From: Pedobacter petrophilus
Lineage (GTDB): Bacteria; Bacteroidota; Bacteroidia; Sphingobacteriales; Sphingobacteriaceae
NCBI RefSeq assembly: GCF_009674725.1
Contig: NZ_WKKH01000031.1
Coordinates: forward strand, 1-57,220
Reading direction: 5' to 3'
DNA length: 57,220 bases
Each line of letters starts with the position of its first letter. Position 1 is the stretch's first letter. The position numbers and the translations under genes were made by a program. A model generated the notes under the pieces. That model had not been told where the DNA came from. It did not search any database and saw only the letters and a list, made by a program, of their open reading frames with translations. Shown here in pieces: positions 37,565 through 47,399 of this stretch.

Positions 37565-39316
37565 TTACTTCCATTCAAATGGTAAATACCAGTTGTCTGG
37601 ATTCATCAGCTTTGCTCTTGCAGCGGCTGCATTTGGGTCTCCGTCTTTTAACAATTTCTGGTAAACCCTTTCGGCAAGGAAGGCCGGGTTATTTTGTCTC
37701 CGTGCGATCCGCAGCAAATCCGGCCAGCGGTTTCCTTCAAAGGCCAGTTCTAAAGCAGCCTCATCAATCAGTTTGCCTTCCAGGCCAATTACATCGGTTT
37801 GAAAACTCACATTTAAAGCGGTTACGCCTGCCCGGTTTCTAATCCCGGTATTCCGGTACCATGCACTTCTGTAATCGCCATTAAATCTTGCATCGAAGTT
37901 GAAGGGATAACCATAGGGCGATGCCATGGTATTAATCTCTTCGAAAGAAACCGGTGCAGCAGCTCCGGCAGCAGTTCTGGTACCTACGTAAAAGGTATTT
38001 GCAATTCCTATATTAAGAAATGCCCAACCCAATTTCCCTTTTCCATCACGGTTAGCGGCTTCAGACATTCTCAAATGCAATAAAGCTGCACGATAAATGC
38101 CCCATTTACCACCTTTATTTAAATTAGAAACCGGGATTAGATTATCCGTTAACTTGGTAATTGCTGGTCCGGAGGTAGTGGTTTCATACGATAAACGTCC
38201 ACGTGCATCATAAGGAATGCCGTTATACTGTCTTTGTGCATTCCAGTTATCTATCGCGGCATTCGAAGGCTTAATCAAATATTTACCATAAAGCGGTGAA
38301 CAGAATTCGATCATCGGGTTCCCGGGTTTGAAACCAGAACTATAAGGAATCCCCCATAAAAACTCCATGTTCCATACGTTGCCGGTATTTGGAGAACTGA
38401 ACATTGTTTTCCAACCCTGATCATAAAGCAGGGTGCTTTCATCCTGAGATCTTGCATACCTAACCGATTGATCATTATATGCAGAATTAAGATAATAGCC
38501 AATTTTATAAGCATCGTATGCGAAGTTGATATTGGTATTATCGTTTTCTACATTCATAATTTTATGGTAATTTTCTGCAGCCTTTACATAATTGTTGTTC
38601 CACAAATACAAATCGCCCAATACAAAAGGTTTGCAAATAAATATTTTCTGGGTGTTATTTCCATCAATGGTAATTACCAGAGGATTACCTGATGGATAGG
38701 CATAAACTTCTTTGTATGGTAACTTTTCGGTAAAGTCAATTAATCGTGTTAACAGCTCTTCGAAAGGAATGCGGGGATAATTACTGAGGTTTTTAATATC
38801 ATCTACATTTTCGATTGGCGCTGTAATGTAGGGAACGCTACCATATTGAATCCCCAATTGCAGGTAAATCCAGCTGCGCAAAGCGCCCACATCAGCATAA
38901 TGTTTGTTATAATCATCCACACTCATGCGGAAATTATCAGCCATTATTTTAAAATTTTTAAGGATATCGTTACAGTTTAAAATCACCTTGTAGTAAGGTC
39001 TGGGATCGATATACGGATTGTCTTTTGTAATGGTATGATTCGCCAGCTGCTTTAAATAGGGATCTGCATTTGCGGTTACATCCACTAAATCTGCCCGCAA
39101 TTCATTCTGTAAAATATATGTTTTTTCCAGACTCAGAAACTGACCATAAAGACCTATTACAGCTGCATCGGCATCTGCCACATTGCGGTAGGCATTACTA
39201 ATGTCGAGCTTATCTTCGGGTACTTCATCTGTTATTTTCTTGCAAGACCATAAACTTGTTGCAAGTATGGCTACTGTAAATATGGCGACAACTTTTTTAT
39301 TAAAATCCATCTTCAT
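37565..39316 (-). CDS. SusD/RagB-type lipoprotein, second pair of the FAS1 operon
   Basis: A 583-residue SusD family lipoprotein, last gene of the FAS1-SusCD operon. MKMDFNKKVVAIFTVAILAT then SLWSC marks the lipobox, followed by KKITDEVPEDKLD. N-terminal TPR-like helices include LRSWIYLQLGIQYGSVPYI; the C-terminal part has EAALELAFEGNRWPDLLRIARR and ends NPDNWYLPFEWK, the typical SusD close. The frame reaches a TTG at 39334 directly after the SusC stop; the ATG at 39316 is preferred (ATG 39310 also possible). It pairs with the SusC encoded immediately upstream. It shares only family features with the other SusD of the same operon, so the two pairs are old paralogues. Confidence 0.95.
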   Translation of the reverse strand: MKMDFNKKVVAIFTVAILATSLWSCKKITDEVPEDKLDISNAYRNVADADAAVIGLYGQFLSLEKTYILQNELRADLVDVTANADPYLKQLANHTITKDNPYIDPRPYYKVILNCNDILKNFKIMADNFRMSVDDYNKHYADVGALRSWIYLQLGIQYGSVPYITAPIENVDDIKNLSNYPRIPFEELLTRLIDFTEKLPYKEVYAYPSGNPLVITIDGNNTQKIFICKPFVLGDLYLWNNNYVKAAENYHKIMNVENDNTNINFAYDAYKIGYYLNSAYNDQSVRYARSQDESTLLYDQGWKTMFSSPNTGNVWNMEFLWGIPYSSGFKPGNPMIEFCSPLYGKYLIKPSNAAIDNWNAQRQYNGIPYDARGRLSYETTTSGPAITKLTDNLIPVSNLNKGGKWGIYRAALLHLRMSEAANRDGKGKLGWAFLNIGIANTFYVGTRTAAGAAAPVSFEEINTMASPYGYPFNFDARFNGDYRSAWYRNTGIRNRAGVTALNVSFQTDVIGLEGKLIDEAALELAFEGNRWPDLLRIARRQNNPAFLAERVYQKLLKDGDPNAAAARAKLMNPDNWYLPFEWK

Positions 39317-39334
39317 CGTTTTATCTATTATCAA

Positions 39335-42300
39335 TTATAAACCAATTCTTACCCCTAATTGCACCGATCTAAACTGCGGCTCCAGTGTGGTATCAACACC
39401 TTGGGTAAAAATACTTCCATTGGCACTAAACTCCGGATCGTAGCCTAAATAGTTGGTAAAAGTCAGCAGGTTATTTCCCGTAGCATAAATTCTTGCGTAC
39501 TTAATCGCCTTTGTTTTTAACGGCACATTATAGGTGAGATTTACCGAACGAAGGCGCAGGTAAGAACCATCTTCGACCCAGCGATCTGAGAATTGCACAT
39601 TGCCCATAGGGTCGCCAAAACTTGCTTTAGGCACGTTTGTTACCTGCCCTTCCCCTTTCCAGCGGTTTCTGATGATGTTGGATTGGTTGTAGTAGGCATC
39701 GCCAGATTCGAGCACCGAACGGGTGTAATTGTAAACATCATTACCCAATACAAACGAGACTAAAACATCTAACGACCAGTTTTTATATCCGAAAGTGTTG
39801 TTGAAGCTTCCAAAAAGATCAGGATTTGGATTTCCAATTACCACACGATCTGCACCGTTGATGATTTTATCACCGTTGGTATCTACAAACCGCATATCGC
39901 CGCCTTTAAAGGGAAGCGTAACGCCAGCGCTGTTTACAATTGATAATCCTGCGGCAGTAGCTTCAGCATCTGTAGCATACACACCGTTCGTTCTTTGTCC
40001 GTAAAATAAGTTAGCTGCCTGGCCAACCCGGGTAATATAAGTTCCATCTGCGTAAGTGGTTAAAATATCATTTCCGCCGGGTAAACTTTGTATTTTATTT
40101 TTATAGGTACCGAGGTTAATACCTAAATCCCATTTAAATGTTTTATTCAGAATACGGCCGTTTAACGCGAAATCAAGACCTGAAGTTTTCATCCCGCCCT
40201 GGTTATCGATATAAGAATCGATGCCGCCAATAGAAGTTACCGGAATATAGGTAAGCATTTTGCTGGTGATATGCACGTAATAATCAAGACTTAAGTTTAA
40301 ACGTTCGTTAAAAAATGATGCATCTGCACCGGTATTAAACTTAGCTACCTGCTCCCATTGGATGTTAGGATTGGCAATATTTCCACGAACCAGCCCTTGT
40401 AAACCCAATAGATTTTGAGAAACGTAATATTGCCTGTTGTTGTAATTACCGATATCATCGTTCCCAACCAAACCATAACTCATGCGTAACTTTAATAAGC
40501 CAACCTCTTTATAACCTTTCATAAAATCTTCTGAAGAGACCAGCCAGGCACCACTTATGGCGGGTAACAAAGCCGTTCTGCCGCCAACAATACTTAAATC
40601 GCCTTTAGTATAACTAATGGTAGAAGCACCATCTCTTCTGCCGAAGCGGGAAGAAGCATCTACAGCCAATGCGAAATTTAAGTAGTATTTATCCTTGTAA
40701 TTATAATCGGTAGTCAAGTAAGTGTTTAACGAATTCCAGTTGCCGATGTCACCACCGAAGAACCGTAATGCGGCATTACTGTTCCCGATACTAATCAATA
40801 CATCGGTTGCAGAATTGTAGCCAATGGCGAAATCCTGCTCGCTCGAATTCTGCGAGTAACGCGAACCGAGTTTCACATTTAAATGATGATTCTTGCCAAA
40901 AGTTTTGTTGTACGCAAAGCGAAGGTCATTAAACACATTCGAATACCGGATGACCTGAGAACCCAATTTGCTATCGCCGATGCTATTATCCAAAACTTCA
41001 TCTGTAACACCTTTTCTGGGGATGAATAACGTTTCCTGCGTTTTATCGTAAGCAAGACCTGTTAAATTGGAAAGCGTGATACTTTTAGATAATTGATAAT
41101 TAAAGTTAATATTTCCGAAGATTCGATAGGCTTTTTTCTGGTTTAATCCTTTTTCAATTAATGCCCTCGGATTACTTACCCCCAAAATATCTGCATCGGC
41201 TAAGTTTGGCGAAACGGCTCCGGTAGAACTGATTTCGTTCCTCGTCAGAAAAGGCGCTTTAACCAGTGATAGAAAAATTGGATTGGTACGTGGCGCAATA
41301 CCCTGATCTTTTAGTGCCTGTTCGGTATAAGTGAAAGAAAGATTGGTATTGGCCTGAAATTTTTTAGTCAGGTTTAAATCACTGTTGAAACGCATGTGAT
41401 AGTTAACATTGTTGGTAGAATCGATAATGCCTTTATCTTTCGCATAACCTGCCGACAATGCATACTTCGCAATGTTATCGCCACCGCTTACTTTTAAGAA
41501 ATAATTCTGATCAAAACTGCGTTTGAAAACCTCTTTTTGCCAATCGGTATTTTGATGGTAAACCGGATAAGAAGGGTTGGTAGCCACATTTTGATCATCA
41601 TTCATATAAGGCAGCGCAGCAATTGCACTACTGCTTAAACCCTGACTTTGCAATACATCAGAAAGGTAAGTTCTGAAATCGCCACTGTTCATTACGGAAA
41701 GCTTCCGCGGAACCAGATTCATACTGCTATAAGCGGAGAAATCAATTTGTGTGGCCAAATCCTGTGCATGGTTGGTGGTAATTACCATTACGCCATTTGC
41801 AGCTTTTGTACCATACACGGTTGCAGCCGCAGCATCTTTAATTAAAGTAATGCTTTCGATATCTCTCACATCAATAAATTGAAGCGGGTTATTGCGATGC
41901 CCTGCGGTAAGTGAAGTTCCATAAGAATTGGCATCGTAGATCATTCCATCTACCACATAAAGTGGCTGATTGGTGCCATACAGCGAAGTAAAACCACGCA
42001 CAAAAAGATCTGCGCCAATGCCTGGTGTACCAGATCTTCTGATGGAATTTACCCCGGCCATCCTGCCTTGCAAATAGCCATCTAATGTTTCGCCATTGGT
42101 GCTCCAGGCACCTTTAGGATTAGCAGTTGAAATAGCTGAAGAGGTACGGGCCAGGTTTTGTGTACCTGAAGGTAGCACGACCTCCGTAAATAAGGAGTTA
42201 TAATCTGTAGGATATATTTTAATTACAGCCATTTTCCCGGCATGAACCGCCAGCAGCTTGGTATGGTAACCTGTATTGCTGATTAAAATGGTCGAATTTA

Positions 42301-42595
42301 AGTTAGGAACAATGATAGAGAACCGTCCTTTATCATCGGTTAAAGCGCCGGAAAAATCGGTAACGGTAAGTTTTGCCCCAACAATAACTTTATTGGTATA
42401 GCCATCTACAACGGTACCGGTAATTTTTTGGCCAACCAGTTTTTTCTGTCGTATTTTAACAGTTGTGGTATCGGTACTGTATTCGCTGGAGTCTGTAGCA
42501 ATCGTATCGGTTTGCTGTGCCATTGCGGCAGCAGCATATATTAAACCGAATAAGGCCAATGATAATCCTCTTTTTATAATGGTAAAATGATCCAT
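39335..42595 (-). CDS. SusC/RagA-type TonB-dependent transporter, second pair of the FAS1 operon
   Basis: A 1086-residue SusC-like importer. The signal peptide ends AAAMAQ and is followed by an unusual Asp/Ser/Thr-rich linker (about 26-50) before the regulatory-like domain GQKITGTVVDGYTNKVIVGA. The plug shows YLQGRMAGVNSIRRSG, LFVRGFTSLYGTNQPLYVVDG and DAAAATVYGTKAANGVMVITT, but the usual VVVGYG box is replaced by VVLPSGTQNLARTS. The barrel is complete and ends RSVQLGVRIGL. The frame starts at a TTG (42601); ATG 42595 is preferred. 27 bp downstream of a FAS1 lipoprotein gene. It differs clearly from the other SusC of the operon, so it likely carries another cargo. Confidence 0.95.
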   Translation of the reverse strand: MDHFTIIKRGLSLALFGLIYAAAAMAQQTDTIATDSSEYSTDTTTVKIRQKKLVGQKITGTVVDGYTNKVIVGAKLTVTDFSGALTDDKGRFSIIVPNLNSTILISNTGYHTKLLAVHAGKMAVIKIYPTDYNSLFTEVVLPSGTQNLARTSSAISTANPKGAWSTNGETLDGYLQGRMAGVNSIRRSGTPGIGADLFVRGFTSLYGTNQPLYVVDGMIYDANSYGTSLTAGHRNNPLQFIDVRDIESITLIKDAAAATVYGTKAANGVMVITTNHAQDLATQIDFSAYSSMNLVPRKLSVMNSGDFRTYLSDVLQSQGLSSSAIAALPYMNDDQNVATNPSYPVYHQNTDWQKEVFKRSFDQNYFLKVSGGDNIAKYALSAGYAKDKGIIDSTNNVNYHMRFNSDLNLTKKFQANTNLSFTYTEQALKDQGIAPRTNPIFLSLVKAPFLTRNEISSTGAVSPNLADADILGVSNPRALIEKGLNQKKAYRIFGNINFNYQLSKSITLSNLTGLAYDKTQETLFIPRKGVTDEVLDNSIGDSKLGSQVIRYSNVFNDLRFAYNKTFGKNHHLNVKLGSRYSQNSSEQDFAIGYNSATDVLISIGNSNAALRFFGGDIGNWNSLNTYLTTDYNYKDKYYLNFALAVDASSRFGRRDGASTISYTKGDLSIVGGRTALLPAISGAWLVSSEDFMKGYKEVGLLKLRMSYGLVGNDDIGNYNNRQYYVSQNLLGLQGLVRGNIANPNIQWEQVAKFNTGADASFFNERLNLSLDYYVHITSKMLTYIPVTSIGGIDSYIDNQGGMKTSGLDFALNGRILNKTFKWDLGINLGTYKNKIQSLPGGNDILTTYADGTYITRVGQAANLFYGQRTNGVYATDAEATAAGLSIVNSAGVTLPFKGGDMRFVDTNGDKIINGADRVVIGNPNPDLFGSFNNTFGYKNWSLDVLVSFVLGNDVYNYTRSVLESGDAYYNQSNIIRNRWKGEGQVTNVPKASFGDPMGNVQFSDRWVEDGSYLRLRSVNLTYNVPLKTKAIKYARIYATGNNLLTFTNYLGYDPEFSANGSIFTQGVDTTLEPQFRSVQLGVRIGL

Positions 42596-42622
42596 AGTCA
42601 ATTTTATTTCAGAATTATTTGG

Positions 42623-44065
42623 TTAAGGAAGAATAGGTTCGAATCTCAAATAATCCAATATGAGCGTATTAACGTTTACTGATGTGCTGTTTGCAGCCGT
42701 AAGTCTTAAATCTAAAAGGCCGTATTGCTTGGGTGAATAATCGCCTAAATAAACTTCATTATAATTTAATGGATTAACCGTTTGGGTAGCGAAAAGATCA
42801 TAAACCGGTGCATCAATGGTAGAAGTAAGCGGATTCAAAATGAAATATCGCTGGGTGAAGGCCGCAACCTGTGCATCACCGGTGTTACCTGCAATGGCCC
42901 TGGCGTAGACTTTGTATTTAACCAGTGGTACGCTGCTGCTTAGGTATCGGATGTAGTTTTCGGCAACACCATGGTTATACACCTCAATATCTTTGTATTG
43001 GATGCCCTTATCATCAAGTTTTAACCGGTAAAAAGTATTGGCAGTTCTGATCGCCCTGAAAGATGATGGATTTTCACCTTCAATTTTAAAACCCGACACT
43101 TTATCTTTCAGCCTGAATGGCAGCGCACTCATCACATATACCATTCCGTTACTGGCACGGTAAGATTTTACTATTGCAGATTTTGAGATTGGAATTTTAA
43201 CTCCCCGCAGTGATAACAAGGTATCGGGCAATTGATCTGGCGTAAACAAACCTTTTACCGTTAAATCGCGCACCAGTGCAAATTTATCAGAAAACGAAAA
43301 ATACGGCGTAAGCTTGGCGGCCTCACTATTAAAAGCCCCGTCCTGCAACATAAAGAATGTGTATTGCTGGTTTTCTACCCGTAGATCTGCAACATTAGTC
43401 CAATAGGCATTTCTCGAAACTGTTGGCGGGTTTGGTGCAAAGATTGGTGCACCAAGATTATCGTAACCGATAATTGTAGCGTTGGCAGAGTCTATAACCT
43501 GGGCCGTAATGGTACTGATGTAAGCCGTCTGCGCTGCGGCATCGGTACTGCCCAACATATATTCCCAGATATTTAACCTGCTGGGTACCGCTTGATTAAT
43601 GGAATAAACTACGCCGTTTTTTACGAATGCACCTTTACCCGCAACCGTAGCATCTTCAAATTTATTGCCGATAATGGTAGCATATTTTTTATTAATCAGG
43701 GCTACTTTTAACGTATCGTTTGCGGTTTGGGGGCCCGTTACTGTAGTTAAAGCAATGTGGTTTGCCACAAATTCTTTTAGCTTCGCCGGATCAGCAACAA
43801 TGGCGGCATCTAAACCTGCAAGCGCATCATTTGTGGGTGCCCATACCGAATAGTTTTGTGATGAACTCAGCAGCTGATCATAACCTGTGCTGCGAACGTA
43901 CTCACTAAACTTGCTCAGGTTTGGTTGGGCAGCTAATTTTTGGAACACATCAATGGTATTGTCTACATTAATGACCTCATTGTGTTCTTCCAAAGGATCT
44001 TTACAACCAGTAAGGCCAAAGGCAGTGAGTAAAATAAACAGGGTATTTAAAATATATTTTTTCAT
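42623..44065 (-). CDS. FAS1 (fasciclin) domain lipoprotein A
   Basis: A 480-residue lipoprotein (lipobox LTGC, Cys21). Mature part: a FAS1 domain with the H1 motif YSVWAPTNDA (72-81) and a degenerate H2 around GVVYSINQAV (about 35-175); a second, weaker FAS1-like region (about 180-315); then a C-terminal beta-sandwich (about 330-480) with VKYKVYARAI and a final LILDYLRFEPILP. FAS1 domains mediate binding and adhesion; here the anchored protein probably works with the SusC/SusD pair 27 bp downstream, like surface glycan-binding proteins of PULs. No enzyme motif. Its C-terminal domain resembles that of lipoprotein B encoded next to it, suggesting duplication. Function inferred from context only. 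Confidence 0.85.
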   Translation of the reverse strand: MKKYILNTLFILLTAFGLTGCKDPLEEHNEVINVDNTIDVFQKLAAQPNLSKFSEYVRSTGYDQLLSSSQNYSVWAPTNDALAGLDAAIVADPAKLKEFVANHIALTTVTGPQTANDTLKVALINKKYATIIGNKFEDATVAGKGAFVKNGVVYSINQAVPSRLNIWEYMLGSTDAAAQTAYISTITAQVIDSANATIIGYDNLGAPIFAPNPPTVSRNAYWTNVADLRVENQQYTFFMLQDGAFNSEAAKLTPYFSFSDKFALVRDLTVKGLFTPDQLPDTLLSLRGVKIPISKSAIVKSYRASNGMVYVMSALPFRLKDKVSGFKIEGENPSSFRAIRTANTFYRLKLDDKGIQYKDIEVYNHGVAENYIRYLSSSVPLVKYKVYARAIAGNTGDAQVAAFTQRYFILNPLTSTIDAPVYDLFATQTVNPLNYNEVYLGDYSPKQYGLLDLRLTAANSTSVNVNTLILDYLRFEPILP

Positions 44066-44091
44066 TAGAACATTCTTAATGGTGAAAATGG

Positions 44092-45903
44092 TTATGGCCT
44101 GTTAAATGCTGTTCCGGATATGGAGAATCTCGGATAGTTCTGGTCAGCATCTATGGGTATGAAGTGAATCATATCAATGTTTGTAGCACCATTACTTCCA
44201 TTACCAGTGGTGATAATGCTAAACTTAATCCAATGCCTGTCTGTTGTTTGAATATCGGCAGTACCCGCTAATCTTCCCACCATCAAACCCCAGGTACTAC
44301 CATTAATCGGCTGAAGTCCTCTTAACGTTCCCTGAACATCGGCTGTAGTGGCCATATATCTTTTGAAGCCATTGGTTAACATCAGCGGATCGGCAGAAGG
44401 CAGACTTGATGTAGTGCTGGTTACACCGGAAACGTCTAGATTTTGTCGGAAATCGACCAGGTTCGGTAAAGTTTGTTCGCCTGCGCGACCAGCATCTACC
44501 ACTACCTGGAAAGCACCCGATGAACCATTTTGAGCATAACAAACCCATACCCTATACCGGCCTTTTACCAGCATTGGTGTCCTGATTTCAAACGATGATG
44601 CTCTCGCAACGTTCTGCCCGACAGATAAACTCAGGTAGTCATTACCGTTATATTTCCGGCTTGGATCTGGTACGGTTACTGTTTGATAAGTTTGTGGTTG
44701 TGAGATCTTTGAGGGATCGAAAAATAATATCCCTGAGGTAAGGTTTGCGCCGTTCGCAAATAGTGGAATGGTTGCAGCCGAAGTGCCTCTCCACCTTGGG
44801 TTTGCCCTTAACTCTGGTTGATCGGCCACATCAAAATAAACGGCCGTTTGTAAACGAACCTTAATGGCAAAAGGTTTTTTTACTTCGTGTGCTACGCCGT
44901 TTGAAGCGGTTCTATCACTAAAAGTTCTGTTAATTTCCACCCCTGGTTCTACGATACCGTTAAATTCATCTTCATTTAAAAGAATAGACTGACCCGAAAA
45001 TTTCGTAGTAATAATTTCTTTTGGTGCCAGCGTGAAAATTGCTGGAGAGCTGATAATATCTGGTGTATAACTCGGTCCGGCAGAAATGTGATAAGCCATA
45101 TACAACCATAAACTATCTGCATGATTCTTCGGATCTCCGGTTTTGGAATACCGGCTCCTGAAACTGGCGTAACTGGCATAACCAGCTGCTTTTAATGCAG
45201 AGTCAGATTCGGTAATGAAAGTTTGAAACCTGCGCGTGGTATCTTTCGCTGCGGTACCATTAATGTTAAGCGAATCGTAAAAACCCGTCTCTTTCAGCGC
45301 CTGGGTAAAATAGCTGTAGCGTGGATTGTTTTCAATGGTTTGGGCCAGCGTTAGTGTTGCGGGCAGGAGCACATGATCCAGAACATGGATGATGCCATTA
45401 CCCACTTTAATATTCGATTTGATCAGCTTCGCCGTTTTGTTCACAATAAAACTGCTTACCCCACCCTGGTTTACTGCTCCGGTTTGTAAATACTGCCCAT
45501 ATAAGGTAATCTGCGGTAACTTACCATCGGTAAATTTGTTAGTGGCAATGGTATCCGGTAGTAAATGGTAGGTAATTACACCTTTAAGTTCCTCAACGCT
45601 GAGATCAGCAACAGAGGCTTTACCTTTTGCCTTTAGCCATTCTGTAACTGCAGCATTATCTGGCGCAAACAGGGTATACTTTCCATATGCTCCAAGAAAC
45701 CCTGCAGTTCCAGACCGGTCTATAATTTGTTTAAGCAAAGAGAACTGCTCCGGATAACGATCCAGATACCCCGTTATATTTACATCATCGGTTGTAGCCG
45801 ATGTGAATGATTCCCTTTTACAAGCATTTATAAACACAAATATAAAAGCCAGTACAATCACCATAAAGGTAATGCTGCGGACGTTAAAATTATTTTTCAT
45901 CAT
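44092..45903 (-). CDS. FAS1 (fasciclin) domain lipoprotein B
   Basis: A 603-residue lipoprotein (INAC, Cys28, then KRESF). First FAS1 domain about 42-182 with YTLFAPDNAA (76-85) and NGIIHVLDHVLL (169-180), both canonical; second FAS1-like domain about 185-345 with RFQTFITESDSAL and NGVAHEV; C-terminal beta-sandwich about 350-603 with KGRYRVWVCYAQN, AFQVVVDAG and the ending TNIDMIHFIPID, which looks carbohydrate-binding-like. 26 bp upstream of lipoprotein A and 9 bp downstream of the first SusD, so in one transcript. Proposed as a surface-exposed ligand-binding partner of the SusCD machinery; no catalytic residues are evident. Confidence 0.87.
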   Translation of the reverse strand: MMKNNFNVRSITFMVIVLAFIFVFINACKRESFTSATTDDVNITGYLDRYPEQFSLLKQIIDRSGTAGFLGAYGKYTLFAPDNAAVTEWLKAKGKASVADLSVEELKGVITYHLLPDTIATNKFTDGKLPQITLYGQYLQTGAVNQGGVSSFIVNKTAKLIKSNIKVGNGIIHVLDHVLLPATLTLAQTIENNPRYSYFTQALKETGFYDSLNINGTAAKDTTRRFQTFITESDSALKAAGYASYASFRSRYSKTGDPKNHADSLWLYMAYHISAGPSYTPDIISSPAIFTLAPKEIITTKFSGQSILLNEDEFNGIVEPGVEINRTFSDRTASNGVAHEVKKPFAIKVRLQTAVYFDVADQPELRANPRWRGTSAATIPLFANGANLTSGILFFDPSKISQPQTYQTVTVPDPSRKYNGNDYLSLSVGQNVARASSFEIRTPMLVKGRYRVWVCYAQNGSSGAFQVVVDAGRAGEQTLPNLVDFRQNLDVSGVTSTTSSLPSADPLMLTNGFKRYMATTADVQGTLRGLQPINGSTWGLMVGRLAGTADIQTTDRHWIKFSIITTGNGSNGATNIDMIHFIPIDADQNYPRFSISGTAFNRP

Positions 45904-45912
45904 GCTAAGTTT

Positions 45913-47388
45913 TTATCTGGTGTAAAATGGGTTTTGAACCAATTGAGGATCAGTAACAATTTCTGATTGCAGGATGGGCAGATAATGGCTGTTAAAATCC
46001 TGATACTTGGCCAGTGCTGATTGTTGAACTGCCGGCGAAACGGTTTGTGCCACCATTCCTAAAAGCACACTTAAACGACGATAGTTATCTCTTTTAGCAA
46101 TCCGTAACACGTCAAACCAGCGCTTCCCTTCGAATGCAAATTCGCGTGATCGCTCGGCCAGAATATAATCACATATGGCATCTTTATCAGCCGGATCTAC
46201 CGTTTGCGCAGTTGCTGATACGGCATTTCGTCTCAGTCTGATGTCAGCAATAATATTCAGCGCTTCCTGACCGGCATCGGTTTGTGCCAGTGCTTCTGCC
46301 TTTAGCAGCAACACATCGGTAATTCTGTAGGCCTGCCAGTTTACAAAAGAGATGTTTTCTGTTCCCCATTTTGTAATGGTTAAATCGGAAGTATTATAAA
46401 ACGCATCGCCACGGATATCAAAATTTCTGTCGGGATCTACATCATCCGCTATAAAAACATCAGATGGCAAATAGGCAGACGCTGTATATCGCTTATTCCG
46501 GTTTACCAAAAGATTAAAAAAGATATTATTCACTGCTCCGGTATTGGCAAATTCGAAAATGGTTTCGGTAGAACTGCCGTTGAAGAACACATTCAGGTAC
46601 CAGGAAGATGCGGCAGATTGCATGGCGAATCTTTGTGAGTTGATCACTTTGTTACATTCTGCAATACAGCCCTGGTAATTATCCATCCATAGGTAAACAT
46701 CCGCCAAAAGCGCATTGACTGTAAATTTGGTTACCCTGCCCTTATCGGTTACGTTGTTCCCGTAGCTGGTTACGGCTCCGGTCTCTGCTGTTTTTAAATC
46801 ACTAACAATTTGGTTTAAAATTGCAGCTCCGGCAGTTTTTGGCAGGCTCTGTAAGTCAGTATCTCTTGTGGTTGCGGTGAGTTTTAAGGGCACATCTCTA
46901 AAACTTCTAACCAGGTAGAAATACATCATGCTCCGCAGTGTAAGCACCTCACTTAAATAGGCATTTAGCTGCCCGGCGGTTAATGTAGGGTCGATTTCCC
47001 TAACTGCAGGCGCATTATCTATAACGGTATTGCAGAAGTTAATGGTGCGGTAAAATGCCGACCAGCGAACCAGCGAATTATTATCTGTAATGTTGACATT
47101 GAAAATATCAAGTTCATCAGTCAGTGCAGCGGCAGCCGGATCAATCATATCGGCCCGAAATTCACCAAACATAAACATATATTCGGTGAGTGCACGGTCG
47201 TTTATACCCGGAGGCGGAGCGAGTAAAGACGCATAACAACCTGAAACAGCTGCCTGAATATCTTCTTTGGTTTTCCAAAATCCTTGTCTGGTAATTCCAT
47301 CGCGGGGCTGGGTATCCAGCCATTTTTTGCAAGCGCTAGACATGATCAGTACCATGACTACTGCAACACTATATATTATTTTTTTCAT
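45913..47388 (-). CDS. SusD/RagB-type lipoprotein, first pair of the FAS1 operon
   Basis: A 491-residue SusD family lipoprotein with lipobox SSAC (Cys20) followed by KKWLDTQPRDG, the common mature start. N-terminal helices carry TLRSMMYFYLVRSFRDVPL (about 150-170) and NALLADVYLWMDNYQGCI; the C-terminal domain has LLKAEALAQTDAGQEALNII, CDYILAERSREFAFEGKRW and the ending DPQLVQNPFYTR. It is shorter than the other SusD proteins in the window but complete. 11 bp downstream of its SusC and 9 bp upstream of FAS1 lipoprotein B. Acts as surface ligand-binding lid of the transporter. Confidence 0.96.
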   Translation of the reverse strand: MKKIIYSVAVVMVLIMSSACKKWLDTQPRDGITRQGFWKTKEDIQAAVSGCYASLLAPPPGINDRALTEYMFMFGEFRADMIDPAAAALTDELDIFNVNITDNNSLVRWSAFYRTINFCNTVIDNAPAVREIDPTLTAGQLNAYLSEVLTLRSMMYFYLVRSFRDVPLKLTATTRDTDLQSLPKTAGAAILNQIVSDLKTAETGAVTSYGNNVTDKGRVTKFTVNALLADVYLWMDNYQGCIAECNKVINSQRFAMQSAASSWYLNVFFNGSSTETIFEFANTGAVNNIFFNLLVNRNKRYTASAYLPSDVFIADDVDPDRNFDIRGDAFYNTSDLTITKWGTENISFVNWQAYRITDVLLLKAEALAQTDAGQEALNIIADIRLRRNAVSATAQTVDPADKDAICDYILAERSREFAFEGKRWFDVLRIAKRDNYRRLSVLLGMVAQTVSPAVQQSALAKYQDFNSHYLPILQSEIVTDPQLVQNPFYTR

Positions 47389-47399
47389 GTGAAGGCTGA

